Shown here piece by piece: positions 39,560 through 48,026 of a stretch of DNA of 64,000 nt. The notes below the pieces were generated by a model that saw nothing but the letters and a program-made list of their open reading frames with translations, did no database searches and had not been told where the DNA came from. Source of the stretch: JBBTSQ01 sp039795895 (GTDB lineage: Bacteria > Patescibacteriota > Minisyncoccia > Phycocordibacterales > JBAYGS01); NCBI GenBank assembly GCA_039795895.1, contig JBDKKW010000002.1, positions 36,109 through 100,108 on the forward strand. Direction: 5' to 3'. The translations under genes were made by a program, and so were the position numbers. Within the stretch, counting starts at the first letter, position 1. The number at the start of each line of letters is the position of its first letter.

Positions 39560-40411
39560 ATGGATAAGAATCCTAAAAATAATCCTGGATGCGAGGCGCT
39601 GGCGAGTACCGCGACCAAACGGTATATGGACATACCGTGCGAGAGCGAACGGAGCCAGCAACAAAGCAGACGGGGTGATTTTGAGGATTCTAAAGAAAGA
39701 CTCGATGTGGAGATGGTCAAACGTAATCTGGTTAAAAGCCGGGCGATAGCAACACGACTGATTTCTGAAAGACAGGTACTCGTCGCCGGTGTACCTGCAA
39801 CCAAAGCCAACCAGCAAGTGACTGTCGACACCAAGATCAAACTTATTTCAACACCCAAGTTTGTCGGACGCGGCGGCGAGAAGCTCGCCGCCGCTCTTTC
39901 CGCTTTCAGTATCAACCCAAAAGGTTTGGTTGCTCTCGACGTCGGCTCATCCACCGGAGGCTTCACCGACTGCCTCCTGCAAGCTGACGCGAAAAAAGTA
40001 TATGCAGTAGATGTCGGCACCAATCAACTCGATTCCACTCTCAAAAAAGATACTCGAGTCACCCTGATGGAGCAGACCGATATTCGCAAAGTAACTTCCC
40101 TCCCCGACATGATCGACCTCTCCGTCATCGACGTCTCCTTTATTTCTCTCACCAAAGTATTGCCCTCAGTATCGAAATTAGTAAAGAAGGCTGGCACCAT
40201 TATCGCCCTCATCAAACCTCAATTCGAAACTGGTCCGGATTCTAAAAATCGTGCCGGGGTCATCGTTGACACCACTATCCGCGAAAATGCACTCGAATCT
40301 GTCCTCGACTTTGCAAAAGAAATTGGTCTAGAAATTATCAATACTATTCCTTCGCCAGTTGCAGGTGGTGAAGGTAATCTTGAATACTTAGTCCACCTCA
40401 AAAACAACTAA
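39560..40411 (+). CDS. tlyA: TlyA-type rRNA 2'-O-methyltransferase with an inserted N-terminal segment
   Basis: 283 aa. From about residue 46 it is a standard TlyA: S4 RNA-binding domain (ERLDVEMVKRNLVKSRAIAT, RQVLVAG), then the FtsJ-like methyltransferase with KFVGRGGEKLAAAL, LDVGSSTGGFTDCLLQ (SAM site), DVSFISL and LIKPQFE with the catalytic Lys. Residues 3-44 have no counterpart in the family; they are encoded by a 125-nt foldback element that sits in frame right after ATG-GAT. TAGAGT ends 6 nt before the ATG, so the mRNA is probably leaderless. The stop overlaps the convergent truB stop. Confidence 0.9.
   Translation: MDKNPKNNPGCEALASTATKRYMDIPCESERSQQQSRRGDFEDSKERLDVEMVKRNLVKSRAIATRLISERQVLVAGVPATKANQQVTVDTKIKLISTPKFVGRGGEKLAAALSAFSINPKGLVALDVGSSTGGFTDCLLQADAKKVYAVDVGTNQLDSTLKKDTRVTLMEQTDIRKVTSLPDMIDLSVIDVSFISLTKVLPSVSKLVKKAGTIIALIKPQFETGPDSKNRAGVIVDTTIRENALESVLDFAKEIGLEIINTIPSPVAGGEGNLEYLVHLKNN
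39567..39691. repeat. 125-nt foldback element, copy 2, inside tlyA
   Basis: In reverse orientation this aligns without gaps to 4080-4204. Terminal arms AGAATCCT (39567-39574) and AGGATTCT (39684-39691) extend imperfectly inward; GCTGGC/GCCAGC and ACGGTAT/ATACCGT form the inner stems. At least four stem positions differ from copy 1 on both sides of the pair. It keeps the tlyA frame open. Confidence 0.75.
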
Positions 40412-41061
40412 AGATTTTCGAGCGTTTTCGCGTCAGCCACCTTAAAATCGCCAATACTTATCCGTCGTAGAGCAGAGAGTGTTGCTGGAACAAAAAGTCT
40501 TCGGCCGAGTTCTTCTGCAATTGATCTGATATAGCTTCCACTTGATACCGAAAAGACCACAGACACCCTGAGCTTTCCCTCCTTTGTATACATATCCTTA
40601 AATTCTAAACTATCGATCGTCATTGGACGTACGGGTGTATCAACCACCTCACCTCTGCGAGCTTTTTTGTAGAGCGCCTCACCACCTTGTTTGATAGCTG
40701 AATACGCAGGCACCTTGAGCTGTAGTGTTCCCACCATCCCTTCGAGTACATTTTTTAAAAGTGGTCGGTCGATGGCGGTGACCGTTTTTTCTTCCAAAAT
40801 TTTTCCAGTAATATCTCCTGTGTCAGTCAAAATGCCGAAACAAATTTCTGCTTCGTATGCTTTTGGAAGCTTAAGTAATGTTGCAAGCGCTTTAGTCCCT
40901 GATTCCACACCAACGAGCATTAGTCCCGACGCCATTGGGTCGAGTGTCCCTGCGTGGCCCATTTTCCACACGCCAGTTTTCTTACGCAAAATGCGAATCA
41001 CATCAAACGACGTGATACCTGATGGCTTGTCTATGAGTAGTATCTTTTCAGGAAGTTGCAT
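40408..41061 (-). CDS. truB: tRNA pseudouridine synthase B
   Basis: 217 aa. LLIDKPSGITSFDVI, then MGHAGTLDPMASGLM with the catalytic Asp, DITGKI, VPAYSAIKQGGEALYKKARR and SGSYIRSIAEELG are all TruB features. It makes pseudouridine 55 in the tRNA T arm. It lacks the C-terminal PUA extension of long forms. A second, more divergent TruB homologue lies at 54602-55399. The stop codon overlaps the tlyA stop on the other strand. Confidence 0.93.
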   Translation of the reverse strand: MQLPEKILLIDKPSGITSFDVIRILRKKTGVWKMGHAGTLDPMASGLMLVGVESGTKALATLLKLPKAYEAEICFGILTDTGDITGKILEEKTVTAIDRPLLKNVLEGMVGTLQLKVPAYSAIKQGGEALYKKARRGEVVDTPVRPMTIDSLEFKDMYTKEGKLRVSVVFSVSSGSYIRSIAEELGRRLFVPATLSALRRISIGDFKVADAKTLENL

Positions 41062-41100
41062 TCCTACACTCTACGGCAAATTAAAAACTTCGCAACAAAA

Positions 41101-41136
41101 AAGCCCCGCGACACCATTTTCGGTGTGCGGGGCTTG
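41101..41136 (-). terminator. terminator of the helicase gene
   Basis: AAGCCCCGC...ACACC pairs with GGTGT...GCGGGGCTT; T6 follows on the minus strand. Confidence 0.85.
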
Positions 41137-41148
41137 CGAGGCAGGTTT

Positions 41149-43035
41149 TCACTTCTTGCCGAGGAACTTATACCAATCCCATCCATCCTTATACCAAGAA
41201 TCCTTATAGGCACTCGGTGGCACAGAGGGCAGTCTTGGGTCTTCTTTGTATCGAGCCTGATAGTCAGGGCCAGTTTTGATTCCCAACCTGATTGCCGCAT
41301 TACTTGCTTCAGTAAGCGTTGGATAGAATGAGGTTCCGCAAAAGTCCCTCCAGCCCATCCACTCATCAGCGTAGAATTCATTGGGGGCCGCATGGAGACG
41401 ATCGTTTTCTCGGTATCGTTTCTGATACTCAGTCGAACTATGTATCCGCATTCTTTTGAGAGCTCTTTTCGCCATCGCAAGAGTCGGATAAGGCACCCGC
41501 TTTACTCTACCCAAGAAAATCTGCCATCCAGGAAAGTCTTTATAGACTTTATCTGGTGCGCTGGGTAACAAAGAATCTCCATCTTTCTTTTTTCGATAAT
41601 CCTGCGCCACCTTAATACCCAGAGCTATCGCAGCCTTACCAGCTTCTTGCCAGGTTTTGTAATGAACATTTCTCGAACGACCAAAGAAGGTCGGATCTCC
41701 TGGATAATCTTTGTATACGTCTTTCGGATTCGAAGGGAGACGAGGATCTTTTCGAAAACCTCGCACGTATTCGATCATCACCCTAAAGCCGAGCTTGATC
41801 ACAGCCTTACTTGCTTCCTGCCATGTCGGGTAGAATTCAGCATCCACCCGTTCCATAATCTTGAGCAAATCAATCGCCTGATCAGAGAACAAGAAATTGA
41901 AGCCTTTGCCTCTGATATGAAAAGACCGTCTCGTATACCCTTGCGGATATTTTTGACGAGTCCGTTCTACCACAGCATCAGCAAGTTTCTTGATCATCAT
42001 CACCCGCTGTACGTTCCCGACAAAGTCGAGCACGATCAACTTTTTGGCTCCAGGGTGTAATCCGCGACCAAGTTGCTGACGGAAAACCGCCGACGATTTG
42101 GTATCGCGATAAAACACCACCACATCAACATCAGGAACATGAATTCCCTCGTTGAAGGCGTTGACCGCAAGCACCTGACGCAAGTGACCCTGCTTCAGAC
42201 CAATCAATACTGCCTGATTTTTCACTCGATTGTGTCCCGAGTGATACGTGTCAGCAGTACTACCCAAAAATGTTCTGAAGTAGTTGGCATGATCAATGTT
42301 ACGACAAAAGACAATAGCCTTTTTACCGTATCGCTTGATAATCTTTGCCACTTCCCGATCTCGGGACGCAACGAAGACTTTGCTATTGATTTCCTTCACA
42401 CTGACACGCTCGCCTTCTTCAAGCACTCGACGTGACAAACGAGTAAGGATTTCATCATCGAGGTTGTCTGTCATCAAGTGATATTCAATCGGAGGGAGCC
42501 AACCCTGAGCAATCGCTTCCTCGAGCGGGATATTCACCACCTCTTCACCGAAGATTTCGCGAATATCCAACAAGTCTCGACGATCAGGAGTGGCGGTGAT
42601 TGCCAATTTGCGACAATTAAACCAATCGATTACCTGACGATACGTTTCCGCTGGAGCATGATGGGATTCATCTACCACCATCCAGGAGAAAGAATCGGGG
42701 GTAAAGTTCTCCAGGTGATTTCTCATCATCTGGAGAGTGGCAAATAAAATATCCACCTTACCAGTCATTTGTTCACGACCAGTAAATCGCCTAAACGTAT
42801 ATTCAGGACCGTAAACACGACGGAATTCCTCCATCGCGTGATCAAGAATACCGTTGTCATGGACCAAGAAAATACCTGGGCCACGCATCCTTTTAGTGAT
42901 GAGGGCCGCGGTAATCATCTTTCCCAAACCAGTCGCCATCACCATCAAAGCTGATCGATAACTGCGAAACCACTTGAGAATGACCCGAACCGCATTTTGT
43001 TGATACACTCGGTCCTCAATGGGTTGTGTGCTCAT
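41149..43035 (-). CDS. superfamily 2 helicase with four C-terminal DNA-binding-type repeats
   Basis: 628 aa from the ATG at 43035, chosen for AGAAAGG 8 nt upstream. SF2 motifs: I VMATGLGKMITAAL, where the usual Thr/Ser after GK is Met; II VVDESHHAPA; III AITATPDRRD; IV AIVFCRN; VI QQLGRGLHP. From about residue 420 follow four 50-residue units of the type YPTWQEASKAAIxLGI, EYxxxYRxDPRLPS, YKDFPGW, FLG, which resemble integrase-type repeat units and probably bind DNA. The helicase half is closest to RadD/SSL2-like proteins, so a repair or anti-mobile-DNA role is possible. Monocistronic. Confidence 0.85.
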   Translation of the reverse strand: MSTQPIEDRVYQQNAVRVILKWFRSYRSALMVMATGLGKMITAALITKRMRGPGIFLVHDNGILDHAMEEFRRVYGPEYTFRRFTGREQMTGKVDILFATLQMMRNHLENFTPDSFSWMVVDESHHAPAETYRQVIDWFNCRKLAITATPDRRDLLDIREIFGEEVVNIPLEEAIAQGWLPPIEYHLMTDNLDDEILTRLSRRVLEEGERVSVKEINSKVFVASRDREVAKIIKRYGKKAIVFCRNIDHANYFRTFLGSTADTYHSGHNRVKNQAVLIGLKQGHLRQVLAVNAFNEGIHVPDVDVVVFYRDTKSSAVFRQQLGRGLHPGAKKLIVLDFVGNVQRVMMIKKLADAVVERTRQKYPQGYTRRSFHIRGKGFNFLFSDQAIDLLKIMERVDAEFYPTWQEASKAVIKLGFRVMIEYVRGFRKDPRLPSNPKDVYKDYPGDPTFFGRSRNVHYKTWQEAGKAAIALGIKVAQDYRKKKDGDSLLPSAPDKVYKDFPGWQIFLGRVKRVPYPTLAMAKRALKRMRIHSSTEYQKRYRENDRLHAAPNEFYADEWMGWRDFCGTSFYPTLTEASNAAIRLGIKTGPDYQARYKEDPRLPSVPPSAYKDSWYKDGWDWYKFLGKK

Positions 43036-43171
43036 GTAGTAATCCTTTCTGTTTGATTGTGAAAGTACTTGGGGTGTCAGCAAAGTAGAATCGTTTAAAT
43101 TCCACCTCTATATAACACCACGTCTACAAATGATATTACAGATGAATCTGTATATGTCAATGGTACGTAAA

Positions 43172-43195
43172 AAGCGCCGACGGAAGTCGGCGCTT
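43172..43195 (-). terminator. terminator of the 140-aa gene
   Basis: AAGCGCCGAC / GTCGGCGCTT around GGAA; T-rich on the minus strand. Confidence 0.8.
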
Positions 43196-43202
43196 GAAGA
43201 TA

Positions 43203-43625
43203 TTATGCAGTGTCTGCGCAAAATCCGAGCACCTTGAGCATCTCACGACGCCACTTTGGTTTACCCGTACGCATCACCCCTTTGAAGCGATAGCGGGGCT
43301 TAATCTTACGACCCTCGCGTATCTCGCTAGTGATTTCAATAACGAAAACAGTGAGCGGGAGCAGATCAAGCTGTTTTGAGCAAATCCCGATTGAGCGTTT
43401 ATTCCACTTGATTACTGGATCACAGCCACCACAACCGAGGTGGTACATGACCGCACCTAGGAGTGAGAACCGTGCAAGATTTTCTCCTGGAGCCACCATT
43501 CGTATTCGCCTCGACTCACTGGGCGCCTCCGGAGTTTCCCCCAGAAACATTGCCCTCCAACCTTCCTTTTTCATCTCCGCAAGTGTATCCAATACCCACT
43601 GAAAAGACTTGTATTGTATCCTCAT
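43203..43625 (-). CDS. hypothetical protein, 140 aa
   Basis: Soluble and basic. Opens MRIQYKSFQWVLDTLAEMKK; later RFSLLGAVMYHLGCGGCDPV contains three close Cys/His, and the end is basic (KPKWRREMLKVLGFCADTA). No family recognised. Own terminator on the minus strand. Confidence 0.5.
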   Translation of the reverse strand: MRIQYKSFQWVLDTLAEMKKEGWRAMFLGETPEAPSESRRIRMVAPGENLARFSLLGAVMYHLGCGGCDPVIKWNKRSIGICSKQLDLLPLTVFVIEITSEIREGRKIKPRYRFKGVMRTGKPKWRREMLKVLGFCADTA

Positions 43626-43704
43626 AAGAACAAAACTTCAAATGTATTCTGAATTCACCCTAACACGTACCCAACTTAGAATCAACCAAAAAAAAGACAC
43701 GTAC

Positions 43705-44124
43705 TTACACCACCATTTTCTTTCTCTCATAGAACACCTTAGCGAGAGCAGTCCCAAAGCCAATCATAAAAAATAAAGGTGTGACGTATAAGTCTTTTTG
43801 ATCATCCACATGTCCTTCATTCGGATCCGACGGATCATAAATCACTGGGACTTTATCTCCTAAATGATAACAATTATCACATCCAGCAATCTCCACTTGC
43901 TTTCCATCACTAGTAACAAACGAAATAATTGGCCTATAATCAACCACCGGGAGTGTACGACTAGGGTAAGGCGTGTGTACGTATGGATTCATTTGCATTA
44001 CAACCCCCTCCGTCCTAATCGAGTGATTCACCAAATACACATTATGAAAAAGAATATAGGTGCAAAAAAGTAGTCCGAGAGAGAACACGACCACACCAAC
44101 AGTGAGTGAAGACTTGCTATACAT
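43705..44124 (-). CDS. DUF3592 membrane protein
   Basis: 139 aa. Two membrane segments (VGVVVFSLGLLFCTYILFHN at the start and LYVTPLFFMIGFGTALAKVF at the end) enclose a beta-rich loop with the DUF3592 pattern: RTEGVVMQMN, then RPIISFVTSDGKQVEI, and GDKVPVIYDPSDPNEG. Family function is not established. A strong terminator lies just upstream on the other side. Confidence 0.75.
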   Translation of the reverse strand: MYSKSSLTVGVVVFSLGLLFCTYILFHNVYLVNHSIRTEGVVMQMNPYVHTPYPSRTLPVVDYRPIISFVTSDGKQVEIAGCDNCYHLGDKVPVIYDPSDPNEGHVDDQKDLYVTPLFFMIGFGTALAKVFYERKKMVV

Positions 44125-44142
44125 GCATACTATACTATCACA

Positions 44143-44187
44143 AACAAAACCGACGAAGGCTCCGCCTTCGTCGGTTTTGTTCTTTTT
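44143..44187. terminator. 18-bp stem, strong terminator
   Basis: AACAAAACCGACGAAGGC pairs perfectly with the copy at 44164-44181 around TCC; T-rich runs on the plus side. Confidence 0.85.
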
Positions 44188-44227
44188 CCGGTCTAATGTC
44201 TAACATCTAACTACTACCATCTTCCCC

Positions 44228-44563
44228 CTAATTCCCGCGATACACCAACTGCACTCTTGCCAGCGTCTTCGCAAGATCGGAAAGCAACCAGAGTGTCACT
44301 GCGGTACTCAAGAGAGAAAGAGCTTGGACCGAAGTCGCAGTGTGCTTGAAAGCAAAAACAAAGAAATCAGCGACTGCACGTACGTCAGAAATCGACGGCA
44401 TGTTGGCAAACACGTGACTGAGAGAGACGAGAGACGCTACCTCAGCACCCAGTACAAGCAACAAAAATGCTTTGAGGAGTGGACTCGTCAAAATCCGTCG
44501 GGCCCAGTAGACGGTCTTCACGCGAACCATTATGTGTCCTGTTAGTTGTGATTTATTCATCAT
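44228..44563 (-). CDS. membrane protein, probable anti-sigma partner
   Basis: About 111 aa; Mets at 44563, 44560 and 44530 are all possible starts, the last having AGGA upstream. Two membrane segments (LLKAFLLLVLGAEVASLVSL and ALSLLSTAVTLWLLSDLA). It begins at or just after the sigma-factor stop, matching the layout at 29.9-30.8 kb, hence the suggested role. No anti-sigma zinc motif is seen. Confidence 0.55.
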   Translation of the reverse strand: MMNKSQLTGHIMVRVKTVYWARRILTSPLLKAFLLLVLGAEVASLVSLSHVFANMPSISDVRAVADFFVFAFKHTATSVQALSLLSTAVTLWLLSDLAKTLARVQLVYRGN

Positions 44564-44570
44564 AAAATAA

Positions 44571-45191
44571 TTATACAAATTTAGCCGAATCTCTCACTTT
44601 ACCAAACTCGACTTTTGCTCTGCTCAAACGGGTTCGTACCGCCTCAATCGTCGTCTGCTCAAGCTCGGCAATATCTTCCGCAGTCTTACCCTCAAAAGCG
44701 AGTGTCAGTGTGCGTCCGAGTGTCACCGGAATCTTTGAAACAATCGAGAGGAAATAATCCTTGTCCCACTTCTTTTCAAACTCGCTATCAGCCGAACCCA
44801 TCTGCTCCACCACCTCAGGATCGAGGTCGACTGTCGCAAGCTTCTCTCGTTTGTCTTTGCCAAGGGCAGTAAGCGCAGTGTTGATCAAAATCCGATACCC
44901 CCACGACTTAAAACTCGCGCCAGGTACTTTTTTAAACTTCCCCGCATTGAGGTAGATTTTCACAAACGCATCCTGCACAATATCTTCGGCTGATTCGTCC
45001 GACAAGCGCATCCCTCGAAGCTTTCGTAAAAAAGCTTCTTGATACCGTGAGACCAAAATCTCAAAGGCATTCGGGTCAGTGACCGACTGTGCGAGCACCG
45101 CTTCATCAGTGAGCAGTATTTCATTTTGTGGAAGTGTGCTTGCCATCGGAGTTGAGGAACGAGTCGAGGGTAGGATGGTAACATCCCCCAC
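44571..45191 (-). CDS. ECF-type sigma-70 factor
   Basis: 206 aa. Region 2: FEILVSRYQEAFLRKLRGM, DESAEDIVQDAFVKIY, SFKSWGYRILINTALTAL. Region 4: LTLAFEGKTAEDIAELEQTT, IEAVRTRLSRAKVEF. More divergent in region 4 than the sigma factor at 29856, since the usual Y-x-E-I-A is T-A-E-D-I-A. The first 25 residues are an unstructured extension, so the Met at residue 16 could be the real start. Confidence 0.85.
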   Translation of the reverse strand: MGDVTILPSTRSSTPMASTLPQNEILLTDEAVLAQSVTDPNAFEILVSRYQEAFLRKLRGMRLSDESAEDIVQDAFVKIYLNAGKFKKVPGASFKSWGYRILINTALTALGKDKREKLATVDLDPEVVEQMGSADSEFEKKWDKDYFLSIVSKIPVTLGRTLTLAFEGKTAEDIAELEQTTIEAVRTRLSRAKVEFGKVRDSAKFV

Positions 45192-45331
45192 TCGCTCAGT
45201 ATTTTGTATTAAATATTATCTACTATTAAACGACCTTGTGCCCTATATAACTCAAGGCAGAGTCGTATATAACTTGTTATTGTACTATATAATAAAGCAA
45301 CATTATTGTACACAGAGGCAGACCACACACA

Positions 45332-45360
45332 TTGACATAAAGCCGTATATTTGCTATATA
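45332..45360 (+). promoter_or_regulatory. promoter of the 189-aa gene
   Basis: TTGACA, 17-nt spacer, TATATA after TGC; near consensus. The leader is about 32 nt. Confidence 0.75.
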
Positions 45361-45398
45361 CATAGCGGAACAACGCACGTTAAAAGAAAGGAATTATC

Positions 45399-45968
45399 AT
45401 GGTTCGAACATTGAGATCTGTTATTACGGCTGGTGAAGACATCAAAGGCCTCCCACCGGGCTCTGTCATTGAAATTCAAGGGGAACACAGTCTTTGGGAC
45501 TATCTTTTCGCTGATGGAGATAGTTTTTGGTTAGGCTACGAAAACAACCATTTCATCACCCTCAAACGTCCCGTCGTTCCCAGCGACCCTGCACGTATTC
45601 TGGATGCGAGTAAAATCTCTCGTTTGATCCCTCACCCTGACGGTCCGATCGTAATGGATTTGGACGGAGACCTGACACAGAACAACAAGCCGTTTTGTCA
45701 TCAGTTCACACCCGGACTTCAGTCAATACCCTGCATCAGTAAAGGATCAAACGGCTTGAGTGTATTTTTCGCTTGCGGAAGCGCATCAGTAAATCTGACT
45801 GCGGTTGTGCCGTGGCTTACCGACTACGACGAGCTGGAACAGCATCGTCTCGGTCTTTTGATTCGGCGTGGTAACAGTGTGTGGCTAGTAACTCCCGGGC
45901 CAAAGGTGATTCTGGACACCCCCGAACCTGCAAAAAAGCAGGAACCGACCGAAGTGGTCGAGGGATGA
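45399..45968 (+). CDS. hypothetical protein, 189 aa
   Basis: Start fixed by AGAAAGGA 6 nt upstream. Soluble, beta-rich; LPPGSVIEIQGEHSLWDYLF and YENNHFITLKRPVVPSDPAR near the start, a Cys pair in the middle, and a Lys/Glu-rich tail (PEPAKKQEPTEVVEG). No family recognised. Single-gene unit with near-consensus promoter and a strong terminator. Confidence 0.6.
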   Translation: MVRTLRSVITAGEDIKGLPPGSVIEIQGEHSLWDYLFADGDSFWLGYENNHFITLKRPVVPSDPARILDASKISRLIPHPDGPIVMDLDGDLTQNNKPFCHQFTPGLQSIPCISKGSNGLSVFFACGSASVNLTAVVPWLTDYDELEQHRLGLLIRRGNSVWLVTPGPKVILDTPEPAKKQEPTEVVEG

Positions 45969-45988
45969 AGTTATTTTCGAAACGACAC

Positions 45989-46025
45989 GGCGGGCGCGAT
46001 TCTTATCGCGCCCGCCTTTTTCTTT
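45989..46025 (+). terminator. rho-independent terminator
   Basis: GGCGGGCGCGAT / ATCGCGCCCGCC around TCTT, with a T-rich run. Confidence 0.9.
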
Positions 46026-46057
46026 TCCCTGATTTTTCCTAGTTTAGAAATTAGTAA

Positions 46058-46762
46058 TTAGGAATTAGGAATTTGTCTGTTCTTTACCTCGGAAATAATC
46101 GCCCCGTCTCGCAAGGTCACGACACGGTGTGCATACTTCGCATACTCCTCCTCATGCGTCACCATAATAATCGTCTGTCCTTTGGAATTGAGCTCGATAA
46201 ACATTTCGATTACTTTTGTCGAACTCTCACTATCGAGATTTGCGGTCGGTTCATCAGCAAACAAAATCTTTGGCGTCCCGGCGATCGCTCGGGCAATCGA
46301 CACACGCTGTTGTTCCCCACCAGAGAGCTGTGAGGGTAAGTTATTGAGCTTCCCCGCAATCCCCACCACCGTCAGGGCTGAGATCGCCATTTCAAGCGCC
46401 TTGCCATGGGTGTGTCCTTTCATCATCAACGGTAAAATAATATTTTCCGAAGCAGTGAGCTCTGGCACCAATGCATAATCTTGAAATACATATCCAAGCT
46501 CGGTGAGTCGAAATCGTGTTCGTGCATCACTATCAAGCAAACCTGTATTCTTACCTTCGACAATCACCGTGCCTGAAGTCGGATGATCAAGTAGCCCCAT
46601 CTGGTACAGCAGAGTACTTTTTCCTGCTCCAGAACGCCCCATCACAATCAAAAATTCTCCAGGGAGGACAGATAGGCTGACATTGGAAAGCACCGTCTGC
46701 TCGCGCAACCCGTTGTGGAAACTTTTGGTAATCGATTTGGCTTCAATAATTGGTTTGGTCAT
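46058..46762 (-). CDS. ABC transporter ATP-binding protein (MacB/LolD type)
   Basis: 234 aa. Walker A GRSGAGKST, Q-loop YVFQDYALVPELTA, signature LSGGEQQRVSIARAIAGTPK, Walker B ILFADEPTANLD, H-loop MVTHEEEYA. The A-N-L-D and LSGGEQQRV forms are those of MacB/LolD/FtsE-type ATPases. It powers the permease encoded 12 nt upstream. Confidence 0.95.
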   Translation of the reverse strand: MTKPIIEAKSITKSFHNGLREQTVLSNVSLSVLPGEFLIVMGRSGAGKSTLLYQMGLLDHPTSGTVIVEGKNTGLLDSDARTRFRLTELGYVFQDYALVPELTASENIILPLMMKGHTHGKALEMAISALTVVGIAGKLNNLPSQLSGGEQQRVSIARAIAGTPKILFADEPTANLDSESSTKVIEMFIELNSKGQTIIMVTHEEEYAKYAHRVVTLRDGAIISEVKNRQIPNS

Positions 46763-46774
46763 AGCAATACAAGA

Positions 46775-48025
46775 TTATCGCCCCAAGATGGCATCGAGCG
46801 TGTTTTGTCGCACGATTATTTTTGCAGGAATATATCCCGCAATCAATGTCGCCACAAAGAGCACGCCGGCGCGAATCAGTGTCCCCGACCAGGGCGCCAC
46901 CAAGATGCCGTTACTAAATGGGAAGTTGATCGGGTGTGCATCGACAAACGGTACCAGCACCACGTACAGGACCACAATCCCAATCGCAGTGCCTACCACT
47001 GCATACAAAAGTGACTGGAACATATAGGCAATCTCAATCGTCCGTGAACTAATCCCAATCCCCTTCAAAATACCGATATACTTTCGACGAGTAATCGCAT
47101 TGACGAAGATCACAATAAAGACCGTGATCGAAGCCACCACTAGTCCGACCGAGCCGATGAGATTCCCCAGCATCGCAAACGCCGCCTGAATATCTTTCAA
47201 GAATTTTGGCTGAGACTCCTCAGAGGTTTGAATTTTTCCCACAGCATCATACCCCTCAGCAACCAAATCTGTCTTCACTACAAGCGGATCAGCACCCGGT
47301 ACCAAACGGATCACAATCTCATCCATATTCAAATCAGAACGACCAATAAGCTTTCGCAAAATGCGCTCATTCATAAAGATACGCTGGTCGATTTCCCCCA
47401 CTTTACTCTTGATAATACCCTTGATGGTCACCTCTCGAGTATTGCCATGGACCGTCAAGCGTACTTTTGACCCAAGCCCCGCCGTTTTCAAATTTCGCAA
47501 TCCAGGCGACTCAATCGGACTATATTTGAAGAGCAAGTTGGCACCAATCATAATCTGATCTTCATCGGTTGGGTTCAAATACTCACCCTCAATCAAAAGT
47601 GTAGACAAGCCCGTCGCCCGATCCTCAGCTTCTGGATCAATACCCACGATCAATCCCGACGCATTATCCAAAATATCGCCCGCCCGAGTACGCTCTTTGT
47701 AGCGACTTTCAAGCTTTCCACTTTCAATATATCGTCCTGACACCGAAGCCACTTCTGGGAGGCTCCGCGCAAAATCCATAATTTCCTGACTGCGCTCGAT
47801 ATAGGTCTTTTCGAGACGATTGGAAATAATAATATCGCCTGAGTGATGCTTTTTGTACGCAAGCGACGACGACTCGATCAACCCAACCAAAATCCCAGAG
47901 ACCACCACCAAATTCAAAAAGGTAAGCATCATCACAAACACAATCAAGAGATTGGTCCACATGCTCGCACGACGAATCTGCCTAATGGCCAAAAACCAAC
48001 CAGTCTGTATGTATCGCCACACCAT
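46775..48025 (-). CDS. FtsX/MacB-type ABC permease
   Basis: 416 aa from the Met at 48025. One N-terminal membrane segment (TNLLIVFVMMLTFLNLVVVS), a large extracytoplasmic domain of about 230 residues (MacB periplasmic-core type), then three C-terminal segments (LIGSVGLVVASITVFIVIFV, MFQSLLYAVVGTAIGIVVLY, LIRAGVLFVATLIAGYI) within an FtsX domain. It starts 1 nt after the adaptor gene stop. Substrate unknown; exports peptides, lipids or drugs in relatives. Confidence 0.9.
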   Translation of the reverse strand: MVWRYIQTGWFLAIRQIRRASMWTNLLIVFVMMLTFLNLVVVSGILVGLIESSSLAYKKHHSGDIIISNRLEKTYIERSQEIMDFARSLPEVASVSGRYIESGKLESRYKERTRAGDILDNASGLIVGIDPEAEDRATGLSTLLIEGEYLNPTDEDQIMIGANLLFKYSPIESPGLRNLKTAGLGSKVRLTVHGNTREVTIKGIIKSKVGEIDQRIFMNERILRKLIGRSDLNMDEIVIRLVPGADPLVVKTDLVAEGYDAVGKIQTSEESQPKFLKDIQAAFAMLGNLIGSVGLVVASITVFIVIFVNAITRRKYIGILKGIGISSRTIEIAYMFQSLLYAVVGTAIGIVVLYVVLVPFVDAHPINFPFSNGILVAPWSGTLIRAGVLFVATLIAGYIPAKIIVRQNTLDAILGR

Positions 48026-48026
48026 A

